A stretch of DNA of 31,273 bases from Rhodospirillaceae bacterium (GCA_030151865.1 JASLCK010000262.1:1-31273); one strand, 5' to 3'. Positions 15,092-23,815 are shown, counted from the stretch's first letter. A program made the numbers and translations. The notes: generated from the letters alone by a model not told the origin.

Positions 15092-15819
15092 GGCGTTTCG
15101 TCCCCCTGCCAGCCGCAGGCCCGCAAGATTTCGGCCATATGATCGGGCACCGGCGCCTGCACCGAGATCGCGGCCTTTTTGGGGTTATAAGGAATGACAA
15201 TGGCCCGGGAATGCAGATGCAGCCGTTCCGACACCAGGGTCGCCGTCCCCTTGCCATAGATGAAATCGCCGACAATCGGACAACCGATCGAGGCCAGATG
15301 CGCCCTGATCTGATGGGTACGCCCGGTCACGGGATGGCATTCCAGCCAGGTCAGACGCTCGGTCCGGCCCATGACCTTCCATTCCGTCACTGACGGCTGG
15401 CCCTTGGGGTCAACCTTCATATGCCATTTGCGGGCATGCTCGAACTTTTTCAGCGGCTTGTCGATAACGCCGCTTTCGCCATTGGGCGACCCAACCACTA
15501 CCGCCCAATAGGTCTTATGCACCTGCCCGCCCGTGGCAAACAACTCGCCCAAGCGCTTCAAGGCCTGACGGTGACGCCCCAACACCAGACAGCCCGAGGT
15601 TTCCCGGTCCAACCGATGCGCCAGTTCCGGCAAACGCGGCAGGCCAAAGCGCAAGGTTTCCAGATACTGCCCCAAATGGTGATCGTCCTTGCCGCCGCCC
15701 GCATGCACGGCAACCCCGGCGGGCTTGTCGATCACCAGAACCGAAGCATCACGGTACAAAACCCGTTGCGTCAGATCGATGCTCTGCCCAACCGGGGCAG
15801 ACTGGACCGGCTCGGTCAT
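15088..15819 (-). CDS. RluA-family 23S rRNA/tRNA pseudouridine synthase
   Basis: Pseudouridine synthase of 243 residues. The catalytic block is HRLDRETSG (68-76), with Asp71 as the nucleophile, and TGRTHQIRAHL and GDFIYGKG follow downstream. No S4 RNA-binding domain precedes it; the N-terminus begins directly with the catalytic fold (LYRDASVLVIDKPAGVAVH). Target site and exact subfamily (RluA, RluC or RluD-like) cannot be told by eye. It overlaps the diguanylate cyclase stop by four bases at its start and the methyltransferase ATG by four bases at its end. Confidence 0.88.
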   Translation of the reverse strand: MTEPVQSAPVGQSIDLTQRVLYRDASVLVIDKPAGVAVHAGGGKDDHHLGQYLETLRFGLPRLPELAHRLDRETSGCLVLGRHRQALKRLGELFATGGQVHKTYWAVVVGSPNGESGVIDKPLKKFEHARKWHMKVDPKGQPSVTEWKVMGRTERLTWLECHPVTGRTHQIRAHLASIGCPIVGDFIYGKGTATLVSERLHLHSRAIVIPYNPKKAAISVQAPVPDHMAEILRACGWQGDETP

Positions 15820-16787
15820 GCTTCAACCCGATTACGGCCGCCATGCTTGGCGCGGTACAGGGCGGCATCGGCGCGGCGCAGCAGGGCATCGGGGTCATCA
15901 TCCAGCGCCGGCTGACACACTGCCGTGCCCAGACTGATGGTGACGATACCGCCTTCCCCATCCACATGGGGATAAGCCAGCGAGGCGATTTGCAGGCGCA
16001 TTTCTTCGGCCACCTTGCGAGCCCCGATTTCATCGGTATCAGGCAAGATGCAGCCAAACTCCTCGCCCCCCATGCGGGCAACCAGATCGGCGGCGCGCAT
16101 GGGCACCACCGTGAGCGCACGGGCAACGCGGCGCAAACAATCATCGCCGTCGGTATGGCCGTAACGGTCGTTAAAGGCCTTGAAATGATCGACATCAATC
16201 ATGACCAACGCCAAGGACGATTGCGAGCGCATGCCGCGCTGCCATTCCTGCTGGAGCTTTTCATCAAAGGCGCGACGGTTGGCAATGCCGGTCAGACCAT
16301 CGCGGGTCGATAATTCGCGCAGCAGATCACGGTGGCGCTTCAGCTCAAGCTGGTTGTTGACGCGAATGCGCACAATGCCGGGGCTGAACGGCTTGATGAT
16401 GTAATCAATGGCCCCCATGCTGAGCCCCTTGGCCTCGTCCTCGATATCGCCCATGGCGGTGACGAAGATCACTGGGATTTGCGATGTCGCAGGCTCGCGC
16501 TTCAGGGCGGCCAGCACCTGATAACCGTTCAAGCCGGGCATCACCACGTCAAGCAGCACCAGATCGGGCCGTTCGCGCGCGGCAACTTCCAGCGCTTCTT
16601 CGCCATTGGTGGCGAACAGAACTTCATGCTCGGTCGACAAGATCGCGTAAAGCGCATGAATGTTGGTCGGCGAATCATCGACGATCAGCACTTTTTGACG
16701 GGACAACGGCAGCACGTCGTCCTGATCGAAACCATCAGACGCACCGGCGCCGACAGGAATTTGAGGTTCTTTTTCTTTGGGACTCAT
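15816..16787 (-). CDS. Response regulator with receiver and GGDEF domains (PleD/WspR-like diguanylate cyclase)
   Basis: Protein of 323 residues. Receiver domain (about 32-150): acidic pair in VLIVDDSP, phospho-acceptor Asp80 (LVLLDVVMPG), and a KPFSP motif. GGDEF domain (about 160-322): active-site GGEEF (240-244), which is a functional variant, and an I-site RAAD (231-234) five residues before it, for product inhibition by c-di-GMP. It would make c-di-GMP on phosphorylation of Asp80. Only one receiver is present, against two in PleD, so WspR-like architecture is nearer. It has its own candidate promoter and heads a minus-strand run; the adjacent hybrid kinase is a plausible partner. Confidence 0.95.
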   Translation of the reverse strand: MSPKEKEPQIPVGAGASDGFDQDDVLPLSRQKVLIVDDSPTNIHALYAILSTEHEVLFATNGEEALEVAARERPDLVLLDVVMPGLNGYQVLAALKREPATSQIPVIFVTAMGDIEDEAKGLSMGAIDYIIKPFSPGIVRIRVNNQLELKRHRDLLRELSTRDGLTGIANRRAFDEKLQQEWQRGMRSQSSLALVMIDVDHFKAFNDRYGHTDGDDCLRRVARALTVVPMRAADLVARMGGEEFGCILPDTDEIGARKVAEEMRLQIASLAYPHVDGEGGIVTISLGTAVCQPALDDDPDALLRRADAALYRAKHGGRNRVEA

Positions 16788-16842
16788 TTACGCAAACGCC
16801 TTGCACGAACCAGCGGGGGCCGAAGCCCCAAGTGTTTCACAG

Positions 16843-16871
16843 AAGATAGCTGTAGACATATAAATCTTCAA
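16843..16871 (-). promoter_or_regulatory. Predicted sigma70-like promoter of the diguanylate cyclase operon
   Basis: On the minus strand, TTGAAG (complement of 16866-16871) and TATCTT (complement of 16843-16848) are separated by 17 bases. The transcript would begin near 16836, and its leader would contain a short GGGGC-loop-GCCCC hairpin (16816-16829). It gives the cyclase a transcription start independent of the kinase gene upstream. Confidence 0.5.
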
Positions 16872-16917
16872 AAAAACAAAGGTATCATCGGGGTGGAAAG
16901 CCATTACCCAACCTTCG

Positions 16918-19900
16918 TTATAGCAGGATTTTTTTCAGGATTTTTGAAGCGGCCCTAAAATCAAGACGCTCGATCGATGATTGTAACTCCACCCCAAAAT
17001 CCCGGTAATGATGAAAGAAGGATCGACGGATTTCTGAAAACTTATCTTGCGCCTGCAAACTATTACGCCCTAACAGTTCATTAAGTTCACGCAAGGCCGC
17101 AATCAAGTCTTCCTGACTTAATTCGTCCCCCTCGCCACCGGGCAGCAGATCGATCAACAGACCAGAGGCGGAATCGACTACCACCAGCAACGCCGCTTCC
17201 AACCGGGACAGCGCCTCGGCGACGGCATCGGGATTATCGCGGGACAAAACGCCTTCCAGGGTCTTGGCGGCCCGCAGTACGTCGTTGGCCGCAAGATTGC
17301 CCGCCACACCGCAAATAGTGTGTGCCAACTCGCGGGCGGCCAGCACATCGCCCCTTTTCCAGGCCGAGCGGATTTCATGGGCGGCATGGCCGAAGTCCTG
17401 GGCGAAATCGCGGGCAAGGCGGTGGAACAACTGACGCTTTCCCCCTAGGCGAACCAGGGCAGCAGCTTCGTCAAAACCGGCCAGCCCGACCCAGGACGGC
17501 GCACAAGGCTTCAAAACCGGCACAGGGGCAATCCCAGGCCGATCCTGCAAATAAGCCGATAGGATTTTTGTCAGCGTTTCCGGTTCCACCGGCTTGGCGA
17601 GATGATCGTTCATCCCGCTTTCCAAACAGCGCAGCCGTTCACTTTCCATGGCGTGCGCCGTCATGGCGATAATCGGCAAATCCTTAAGCCCCAGCGCCGT
17701 CCGGATCAGACGGGTCGCCCGATAGCCATCCATGACCGGCATCTGCAAATCCATCAAAACGATGTCGCAGTCATACCCCCCCGACAGCAGGTCGATGGCC
17801 TGACGGCCATTTTCCGCCACTTCGACCACCAGCCCCAAGGATTGCAGCATGTCGCAGGCAACCTGCTGGTTGATCTGATTATCCTCGACCAGCAGAACCC
17901 GGCCACCGCGCAAGGGCGCGGTGACTTCCACCACGTTAGGGCTGGACGGGGACACATGCGCCTGCGCTTCGCCGCGCAGAGCGACTTCAATGGCATAGCG
18001 CCAAGCTGTCGGCCCGGCGGTTTTCAGCAATACCGCGTCATATCCGCTGCCCTCGGCCTGGGATAACAGGTCGTCGCGCGCATAGGATGTCACCATCAAA
18101 AGCGCAGGCAGCTTTCCCCCAGGCCCACCGCCGCGCAGTTCCTGGCGAATGCGCCGGATGGTTTCCAATCCGTCCATGCCGGGCATGCGCCAGTCCACCA
18201 GCGCCAGATCGAACAGCTCCCCTTCCATCTGGGACTGTTCCAAGGCCATGATGGCGGCAGCACCGGATTCCACGGCCGTAACCTTCAGACCCAGCATGTT
18301 GAGGGCAAAGGTAAATTCCGTCCGCGCGCTTTCCCGGTCATCGACCAGCAAAACCCGTCCGCCTGCAAACTCGGTGGTCTTCCAGATGCGTTCCACCGTG
18401 CACGGCAGATCCAGCACGAACATAAAGGCGCTGCCCACCCCTAAGCGGCTTTGCACCGAAATGCTGCCGCCCATGCTTTCCACCAAACGTTTGCAGATGG
18501 AAAGCCCAAGCCCGGTCCCACCAAAACGCCGGGTCATGGATTCGTCAGCCTGGGAAAACGGCTGGAACAGACGGCCCAACTGTTCCGAATTCATGCCGAT
18601 GCCGGTATCCATGACCGTAAAGGACAGACAGCTATGTTCGGCCGAACGCGACACCACATCGACCCGCAGGGTAACGGCCCCCTTCTCGGTGAACTTGACC
18701 GCATTGCCCAACAGATTACCCAAGATCTGCCCCTGGCGCAGACGGTCGCCGATGATGGTTTCCGGCACTTCCGCCGCCACATGCAGCAGCAATTCCAGGC
18801 GCTTTTCCTGAGCCCGTAGCGACACCAGCCCCAAGGATTCGGTCAACAAATCCTCTAACCGGAAGGGCGCCTGTTCCAGGCTGAGACGATCAGCATCAAT
18901 CTTGGAATAATCGAGAATATCGTTAACCACGGCCAGCAGGCTGCGCGAAGACGCATTGATCTTTTCGACATAATCGCGCTGCTGGGGGTTCAGCCGGGTT
19001 TCCCCCAGCAGATGCCCAAGGCCGATGATCCCGTTCAGCGGGGTACGGACTTCGTGGCTCATATTGGCCAAAAAGGCCGACTTGGCCTGATTGGCCTGTT
19101 CCTGCCGCTGAATGCTGCGCCACCCCAGCAAGGTAAAGCCGCCGATCGCGGTCAGGGCGGCCAGCGCCATCAGCGTGCTCCACAACACGCGCCGTTGCCA
19201 TTGCTGCATGATGTCGGCCAGGGAAATCCCCGCCACGACCACGACCGGAATATCCGACAGTTTGCGGTATGAAATAATCCGGCGCACACCATCCAGACCG
19301 GACGATGCTTCAAAGGTGCCGATTGGGGCGTCTTGCAGATGCTGAAACAGCGGTCCGCCAGGGATGCGCCCTCCCACCAATTCGTCGCGCATGGGCTGAC
19401 GGTAAATCAGGGCCGCATTTTCAACCCGCAGCCAGGAAATCAGGGAATTCCTGGTCACGCTCATGAAGCGCAGAGTTTCCGGAGAATCGCTGAATTCGAC
19501 AGACGCGGCAATGACCCCGGCCATGGAACCATCGGGCGCATTCAGGCGGCGGCTGATGGTGTAAAAATAACGGCTGTGCAGCTTGCTGCGCACCACCGGA
19601 CCAATATAGAAATCCGCCCCCGCCTGATGGGCACGAAAATATTCACGGTCGCTGTAATTCGGATCCTTGGCCTGGAAATCCTTTGAGGTGAACACCATTC
19701 GCCCATCGGCATTCAACAGGGCCAGGGCCCCGACCTCGGGCAAACCGGCGGATAATGCGCGGATCCGTTCCCATTCGCTGTAAGACCGCGAGGTTTGAAC
19801 AAAGCCCACTTCCTCGATCCGGGCCTGAATGGTCTTCAGCAGAAAGTCTGTTCCCTGAACGGTACGCCGCGCCCGTTCCTCGGCCATCTGGGCAACCGCC

Positions 19901-20067
19901 TGGGTCGAGGCCCGCGCCCCATCCATGCTGGCGATATAATCAGACACCACCAGGAACAGATAAATCGCCACCACCAGAGCAGCGCAAATTCCGCCCAGGC
20001 CAATAACAACAGAACTGCCGCGACGGAAAAAAGCACGGGTGGGAAGCGTCGTTTGCCGAGATCGCAT
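16918..20067 (-). CDS. Membrane hybrid sensor histidine kinase with two receivers and an HPt domain
   Basis: BarA-like phosphorelay kinase of 1049 residues from the ATG at 20067; a TTG at 20133 in the same frame is less likely. Order: first membrane helix (about 18-44); periplasmic Cache-like sensor (about 45-290, with YFYTISRRL and MAGVIAASVEFSDSPE); second helix (about 294-317); HisKA with phospho-acceptor His338 (MSHEVRTPLNG); ATPase domain with N455, DTGIGM (487-492) and GGTGLGLS (516-523); receiver 1, with Asp625; receiver 2, with Asp773 and Lys825; HPt with His916 (ELAHTICGVAGN). Every phosphotransfer residue is present. The ligand is unknown. It diverges from the chemoreceptor gene and lies 130 bases before the cyclase gene. 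Confidence 0.95.
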   Translation of the reverse strand: MRSRQTTLPTRAFFRRGSSVVIGLGGICAALVVAIYLFLVVSDYIASMDGARASTQAVAQMAEERARRTVQGTDFLLKTIQARIEEVGFVQTSRSYSEWERIRALSAGLPEVGALALLNADGRMVFTSKDFQAKDPNYSDREYFRAHQAGADFYIGPVVRSKLHSRYFYTISRRLNAPDGSMAGVIAASVEFSDSPETLRFMSVTRNSLISWLRVENAALIYRQPMRDELVGGRIPGGPLFQHLQDAPIGTFEASSGLDGVRRIISYRKLSDIPVVVVAGISLADIMQQWQRRVLWSTLMALAALTAIGGFTLLGWRSIQRQEQANQAKSAFLANMSHEVRTPLNGIIGLGHLLGETRLNPQQRDYVEKINASSRSLLAVVNDILDYSKIDADRLSLEQAPFRLEDLLTESLGLVSLRAQEKRLELLLHVAAEVPETIIGDRLRQGQILGNLLGNAVKFTEKGAVTLRVDVVSRSAEHSCLSFTVMDTGIGMNSEQLGRLFQPFSQADESMTRRFGGTGLGLSICKRLVESMGGSISVQSRLGVGSAFMFVLDLPCTVERIWKTTEFAGGRVLLVDDRESARTEFTFALNMLGLKVTAVESGAAAIMALEQSQMEGELFDLALVDWRMPGMDGLETIRRIRQELRGGGPGGKLPALLMVTSYARDDLLSQAEGSGYDAVLLKTAGPTAWRYAIEVALRGEAQAHVSPSSPNVVEVTAPLRGGRVLLVEDNQINQQVACDMLQSLGLVVEVAENGRQAIDLLSGGYDCDIVLMDLQMPVMDGYRATRLIRTALGLKDLPIIAMTAHAMESERLRCLESGMNDHLAKPVEPETLTKILSAYLQDRPGIAPVPVLKPCAPSWVGLAGFDEAAALVRLGGKRQLFHRLARDFAQDFGHAAHEIRSAWKRGDVLAARELAHTICGVAGNLAANDVLRAAKTLEGVLSRDNPDAVAEALSRLEAALLVVVDSASGLLIDLLPGGEGDELSQEDLIAALRELNELLGRNSLQAQDKFSEIRRSFFHHYRDFGVELQSSIERLDFRAASKILKKILL

Positions 20068-20419
20068 TACCAAACACAAAACCTGACATCGAATAACCGC
20101 TGGACAATATCCCAAGAGGACAGTCGCACACAAACATAGAAGGTAATTTTGTTAAAATTTTTTGGAAATATAAACCCGAACAAACAATGTTGACCCCATG
20201 GTCAAAACGCATGACATTTTTTCATCAAAAATTTTCAGTGAAATGTCCGATACGATTAACCATCCAAGAGGATAGAGAGCACATAAACTAATTCTATCAA
20301 CAGAAATACCAAAACATCACCCCACCGAAACTTTTCCCCGACCGCCTGATAATTGACCAATTCCCGCAACCTATGATTAAGTCCAGTCCTTACGATTTAT
20401 CATGATAAATAGGGGCACG
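20068..20419. promoter_or_regulatory. AT-rich divergent control region between the hybrid kinase and the chemoreceptor
   Basis: This 352-base gap is much richer in A and T than the neighbouring genes and has no coding potential I can support. It holds several symmetric sites: AATTTT-GTT-AAAATT (20145-20159), TTGACC-CCAT-GGTCAA (20190-20205), and a perfect 16-bp palindrome at 20395-20410. Toward the chemoreceptor, TTGACC (20353-20358) with GATTAA (20375-20380) is a possible promoter with 16-base spacing. Toward the kinase, a TATATT hexamer (complement of 20167-20172) lacks a good -35. Confidence 0.4.
20395..20410. repeat. Perfect 16-bp palindrome at the chemoreceptor ribosome-binding site
   Basis: ATTTATCATGATAAAT is self-complementary over all 16 bases. 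It ends directly against the AGGGG ribosome-binding sequence (20411-20415), which precedes the ATG at 20420. A DNA-binding protein or an RNA fold here could block transcription or translation; the role is inferred. Confidence 0.6.
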
Positions 20420-22108
20420 ATGGGAACGTTCGACAATTTATCACTCAGTAAAAAATTACTGGTGGTTTTCGCCGTTTTGTTTTTTCTCTCGGCCATTCAA
20501 GGCATTTTCGCCCTTGAGGAAATGGCTGCCGAGGAAACATCCGCCGAACAGGTTTCCCGCGACGCCTTGCCCAGCATCGAAAGTGCGCGCGCCATGCAAT
20601 ATCTGATTGCCCGGCGGCGCGCCAACGAAGTCGCGATGTTTGCTTATCGCGATGCCAACACGCTGCAAGACACCATGACCACCCTGGACAAGCTGGATAG
20701 TGAATTCCGTACCCGGCTTGGCAAGTACGCAGACCTTCTGTCCTCGCCCGAGGAAACCGCCACTTACGAAAAACTGAAACGAAGCTATGGCGCTTACGAC
20801 CGCACCATTCGCGACATCATCAAACAGGCGCAAAGCCAAAACGACGATAACGGGGCCGATACCGCGTTGCTGAAGTCGCGCGCCGATTACCGCGAGATGA
20901 TCGGTGACGTCGATAATCTGGTGAAACTGAATTCCGACTATGCCGCCAAAAGCACCCAGGAGCTGTCGGACATCTCCAGCCATGGGCGTAAGGTTATCCT
21001 GGCGGCAATCGGGATTTCGGCTCTGTTGACGGTAGCTTTGGGAATTTTGCTGGGCCGCCGTATCGCCGCGCCCTTGCACAACCTGGAAGCGGTTATGCGT
21101 CGCCTGGCCGGTAACGACACCACCATCCATGTGGAAAACACCGAACGTAAGGATGAGGTTGGTTCGATGGCCCGTGCCGTCCAGTTCTTTAAGGACGAGA
21201 TCATCGAGGCCGCCCGTCAGACCGAACTCAGTAAAGCGGAAACCCAGGCCCGCGAACAGCGTGCCGCCCAGATCGAGACCTTAACCCGCGACTTCGATCA
21301 GATGGTCACCAGTCTTCTGGATCAGGTCGGTCATGCCGGAACCGCGCTCAACAAGACCGCCACTGATCTGCGCGGCAATACCGAACAATCGACCCAGCAA
21401 GTCGGCAGCGCCGCCGCCGCCACCCATCAGGCATCGAACAATGTGCAGACTGTCGCCTCGGCGGCGGAGGAATTGTCGGCGTCCATCCGCGAAATCGGTA
21501 TGCAGGTCGGCCAATCGACCCAATTGGCCCGTGCCGCCGCCGATGAAGCGGAACGCACGGATACCATCATCAAAAGCCTGGCCGCCGCTTCGGGCCGCAT
21601 TGGCGAGGTGGTCCAGCTGATCAACGATATCGCCAGCCAGACCAACCTGCTGGCGTTGAACGCCACCATCGAGGCGGCGCGGGCGGGCGATGCAGGCAAG
21701 GGCTTCGCCGTCGTTGCGGGCGAGGTCAAGACCCTGGCCAACCAGACCGGCCGCGCCACCGAGGAAATCGCCCAACAAATCGCCGAAGTGCAAACCGCCA
21801 CCCAAAGCGCCGTGGTCGCCCTGAACGCCATCAGCGGGCGCATCCGCGATGTGTCCAACGTCACCAGCACCATTGCCCAGTCCGTAGACCAGCAATCGGC
21901 GGCCACGGCGGAAATCGCCCGCAACGTCACCGAAGCGGCGGCGGGCACCAGCGAAGTGGCGCGCATTGTCCAAGACCTGACCCGCACGGCGGAAGGCACC
22001 GGCAACGCCGCCCAACAGGTGTTTGGCTCGGCGGGCGACCTGTCGCACCATTCCACCCAATTGCGGGAAACGGTATCGCACTTCCTGCATGCGGTGCGTG
22101 CCGTTTAA
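20420..22108 (+). CDS. Methyl-accepting chemotaxis protein
   Basis: Transmembrane chemoreceptor of 562 residues. I chose the ATG at 20420, which has AGGGG four bases ahead; an ATG at 20402 lies in a palindrome and lacks a ribosome-binding site. Membrane helix 1 (about 12-31) is followed by a helical periplasmic sensor (about 35-188, four-helix-bundle type), helix 2 (about 190-211), HAMP (about 212-265), then a long coiled-coil signalling domain with the hairpin tip INDIASQTNLLALNATIEAARAG (401-423). The tip sequence binds CheA and CheW in the family. No CheR/CheB pentapeptide tail (NWETF-type) is present at the C-terminus. The ligand is unknown. It is divergent from the hybrid kinase and followed by a strong terminator. 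Confidence 0.95.
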   Translation: MGTFDNLSLSKKLLVVFAVLFFLSAIQGIFALEEMAAEETSAEQVSRDALPSIESARAMQYLIARRRANEVAMFAYRDANTLQDTMTTLDKLDSEFRTRLGKYADLLSSPEETATYEKLKRSYGAYDRTIRDIIKQAQSQNDDNGADTALLKSRADYREMIGDVDNLVKLNSDYAAKSTQELSDISSHGRKVILAAIGISALLTVALGILLGRRIAAPLHNLEAVMRRLAGNDTTIHVENTERKDEVGSMARAVQFFKDEIIEAARQTELSKAETQAREQRAAQIETLTRDFDQMVTSLLDQVGHAGTALNKTATDLRGNTEQSTQQVGSAAAATHQASNNVQTVASAAEELSASIREIGMQVGQSTQLARAAADEAERTDTIIKSLAAASGRIGEVVQLINDIASQTNLLALNATIEAARAGDAGKGFAVVAGEVKTLANQTGRATEEIAQQIAEVQTATQSAVVALNAISGRIRDVSNVTSTIAQSVDQQSAATAEIARNVTEAAAGTSEVARIVQDLTRTAEGTGNAAQQVFGSAGDLSHHSTQLRETVSHFLHAVRAV

Positions 22109-22113
22109 GATCC

Positions 22114-22140
22114 AAAGCCCAGCGTTTTTCGCTGGGCTTT
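22114..22140 (+). terminator. Intrinsic terminator of the chemoreceptor gene
   Basis: Perfect stem AAAGCCCAGCG (22114-22124) and CGCTGGGCTTT (22130-22140) with a TTTTT loop, followed by TTTCTTT. It ends the transcript soon after the stop at 22108. Confidence 0.93.
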
Positions 22141-22180
22141 TTTCTTTGCACAGGCCATTGGGCGCGTTACTCCATAGAGC

Positions 22181-23350
22181 ATGACCAGCCTATGCCGAGA
22201 TTGCGCCCATCCCTGGCCCGACCAAATCCACCCCTGCCCCAATTGCGGGTCGGAACGGTTGGTGTCGCATCCCGAATTGCTGGATCTGTGCATCGCCCAT
22301 ATCGATTGCGACGCCTTTTATGCCTCGGTGGAAAAGCGCGACAATCCGGACCTGATCGATAAACCGGTCATTGTCGGCCACGCTGGCGGTCGGGGCGTGG
22401 TCACCACCGCCTGTTATGTGGCGCGCAAGTTCGGCCCCCGGTCCGCCATGCCGATGTTCAAGGCGCTGGAATTGTGTCCCCACGCCGTGGTGATTCCTCC
22501 CAACATCGCAAAGTACCGGCAAGTGTCGGCGCAAATCCGCGAGTTGTTCCTGATGGCGACGCCGATGGTCGAGCCGGTTTCGCTGGACGAAGCCTATCTG
22601 GACCTGTCGCCCCAGGCCCGGTTGGTCGATCGCCCGGCGGCAATCCTGCTGGCCCGGCTGGCCCGCGCCATAGAACAACGGGTCGGTGTCACCGTGTCGG
22701 TTGGCCTCAGCTACAACAAATCCCTAGCCAAACTGGCGTCGGACCTGAACAAACCACGCGGTTTTTCCATCATTGGCGAGGCCGAAGCACGGGATTTCCT
22801 GGCTACCCTGCCCGTCACCGCCATTCATGGCGTCGGCGCAGCCACCGCCCACAAGCTGGAAGGCGAAGGTATCACCCACGTCCACCAATTGCAGGAACAG
22901 TCGGAAACCGCCCTGATCGCCCGTTTTGGCAAGTTCGGTCGCGCCTTGTTTCGCTTAGTCCAGGGACAAGACAGCCGCCCTGTCACCCCCGACCGCCCCA
23001 CCAAAAGCGTTTCGACAGAAACCACCTTTCGCACCGATATCCGCGATGCCGGGGAACTGGCGCAAGCCTTGCGCATGCTGTGCGACAAACTGGCGCTGCG
23101 GCTGGAACGCTCGCAACTTGCAGGCTCCAACGTCGTACTGAAGCTGAAAACCCACGATTTCAAAAGCCTGACCCGCAATCGGCAACTGCCCTATGCGACC
23201 CACAAGGCAGAAGTGATTTTCGACCATGCCTGCCGCCTGCTCAGCAAGGAGGCTGATGGCCGGGCGTTTCGCCTGATCGGGGTTGGGGTCGCCGATCTGA
23301 CCGATGGCGCCAAGGCCGATCCACCGGATTTATTTTCCGACCTGACATAA
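22181..23350 (+). CDS. dinB: DNA polymerase IV (DinB) with an N-terminal zinc finger
   Basis: Y-family translesion polymerase of 389 residues. It begins with a C-x2-C ... C-x2-C pair (Cys5, Cys8, Cys19, Cys22), likely a zinc finger that E. coli DinB lacks. The palm holds metal ligands in HIDCDAFYASVE (Asp42) and VSLDEAYLD (Asp136, Glu137). A VGLSYNKSLAKLASDLNKP block and an HhH-like GVGAATAHKLEGEGI follow. The C-terminal DPPDLFSDL is a candidate beta-clamp binding site. The ribosome-binding site is weak (AGAG). I found no LexA-like operator in the short upstream gap, so SOS control is not shown. It converges on the HU gene. Confidence 0.95.
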   Translation: MTSLCRDCAHPWPDQIHPCPNCGSERLVSHPELLDLCIAHIDCDAFYASVEKRDNPDLIDKPVIVGHAGGRGVVTTACYVARKFGPRSAMPMFKALELCPHAVVIPPNIAKYRQVSAQIRELFLMATPMVEPVSLDEAYLDLSPQARLVDRPAAILLARLARAIEQRVGVTVSVGLSYNKSLAKLASDLNKPRGFSIIGEAEARDFLATLPVTAIHGVGAATAHKLEGEGITHVHQLQEQSETALIARFGKFGRALFRLVQGQDSRPVTPDRPTKSVSTETTFRTDIRDAGELAQALRMLCDKLALRLERSQLAGSNVVLKLKTHDFKSLTRNRQLPYATHKAEVIFDHACRLLSKEADGRAFRLIGVGVADLTDGAKADPPDLFSDLT

Positions 23351-23351
23351 A

Positions 23352-23393
23352 AAAAACGGCGGCGCAGCCCCAAAGGCTTGCGCCGCCGTTTTT
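23352..23393. terminator. Bidirectional terminator between dinB and the HU gene
   Basis: Perfect 15-bp stem AAAAACGGCGGCGCA (23352-23366) and TGCGCCGCCGTTTTT (23379-23393), loop of 12 bases. A- and T-runs on either side serve both strands, ending two convergent transcripts. Confidence 0.95.
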
Positions 23394-23407
23394 AAGACGG
23401 TTCGGTC

Positions 23408-23683
23408 TTACTTGTTGACCGCGTCCTTCAGAGCCTGACCGGCCGAGAACTTCGGCTGCTTCGAGGCCGGAATGGCGATCTTTTCGCCGGTACGCGGATT
23501 GCGGCCTTCGGTAGCGGCGCGCTCGGAGACCGAGAACGAACCAAAGCCGATCAAGCGCACATCTTCACCACCCTTCAGGGTTTCGGTGATGCCAGCGAAA
23601 ACCGCATCGACCGCCTTGGCGGTATCAGCCTTGGTCAGGCCCGAGCTTTCGGCGACGACGTCGATCAGTTCCTGCTTGTTCAC
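23408..23683 (-). CDS. hup: DNA-binding protein HU
   Basis: Histone-like DNA-bending protein of 91 residues. The start is a GTG at 23683, giving VNKQELIDVVAESSGLTK, the usual HU N-terminus; GGGGAG lies nine bases upstream. A longer reading from an ATG at 23716 adds 11 unrelated residues without a ribosome-binding site. The beta-arm block GRNPRTGEKIAIPASKQP contains the intercalating proline and the C-terminal helix FSAGQALKDAVNK is typical. It acts as a dimer on the chromosome. It is a single-gene unit ended by the terminator shared with dinB. Confidence 0.96.
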   Translation of the reverse strand: MNKQELIDVVAESSGLTKADTAKAVDAVFAGITETLKGGEDVRLIGFGSFSVSERAATEGRNPRTGEKIAIPASKQPKFSAGQALKDAVNK

Positions 23684-23815
23684 TTTCGGGTGCTCCCCAT
23701 GGTTACGATCCTTCATCGCATGACACGGTCCGAGCCTTTGGTCAATGGAAGTTCAGCGCCCATTCAGACCGAAAGCGTTAATCTTGTGGAAAATACGGCT
23801 TGCAAGGGATTTTTT

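Noticed and set aside
16816..16829. Terminator after the hybrid kinase
   Set aside because: GGGGC-CGAA-GCCCC is short and lies inside the predicted cyclase leader, with no T-run on the minus strand.
20068..20133. Longer kinase N-terminus from a TTG at 20133
   Set aside because: No ribosome-binding sequence before the TTG, and the ATG at 20067 gives a usual short cytoplasmic segment before the first membrane helix.
22141..22180. LexA box before dinB
   Set aside because: Looked for a GAAC-N7-GTTC or CTG-N10-CAG form; none is convincing in the short gap.
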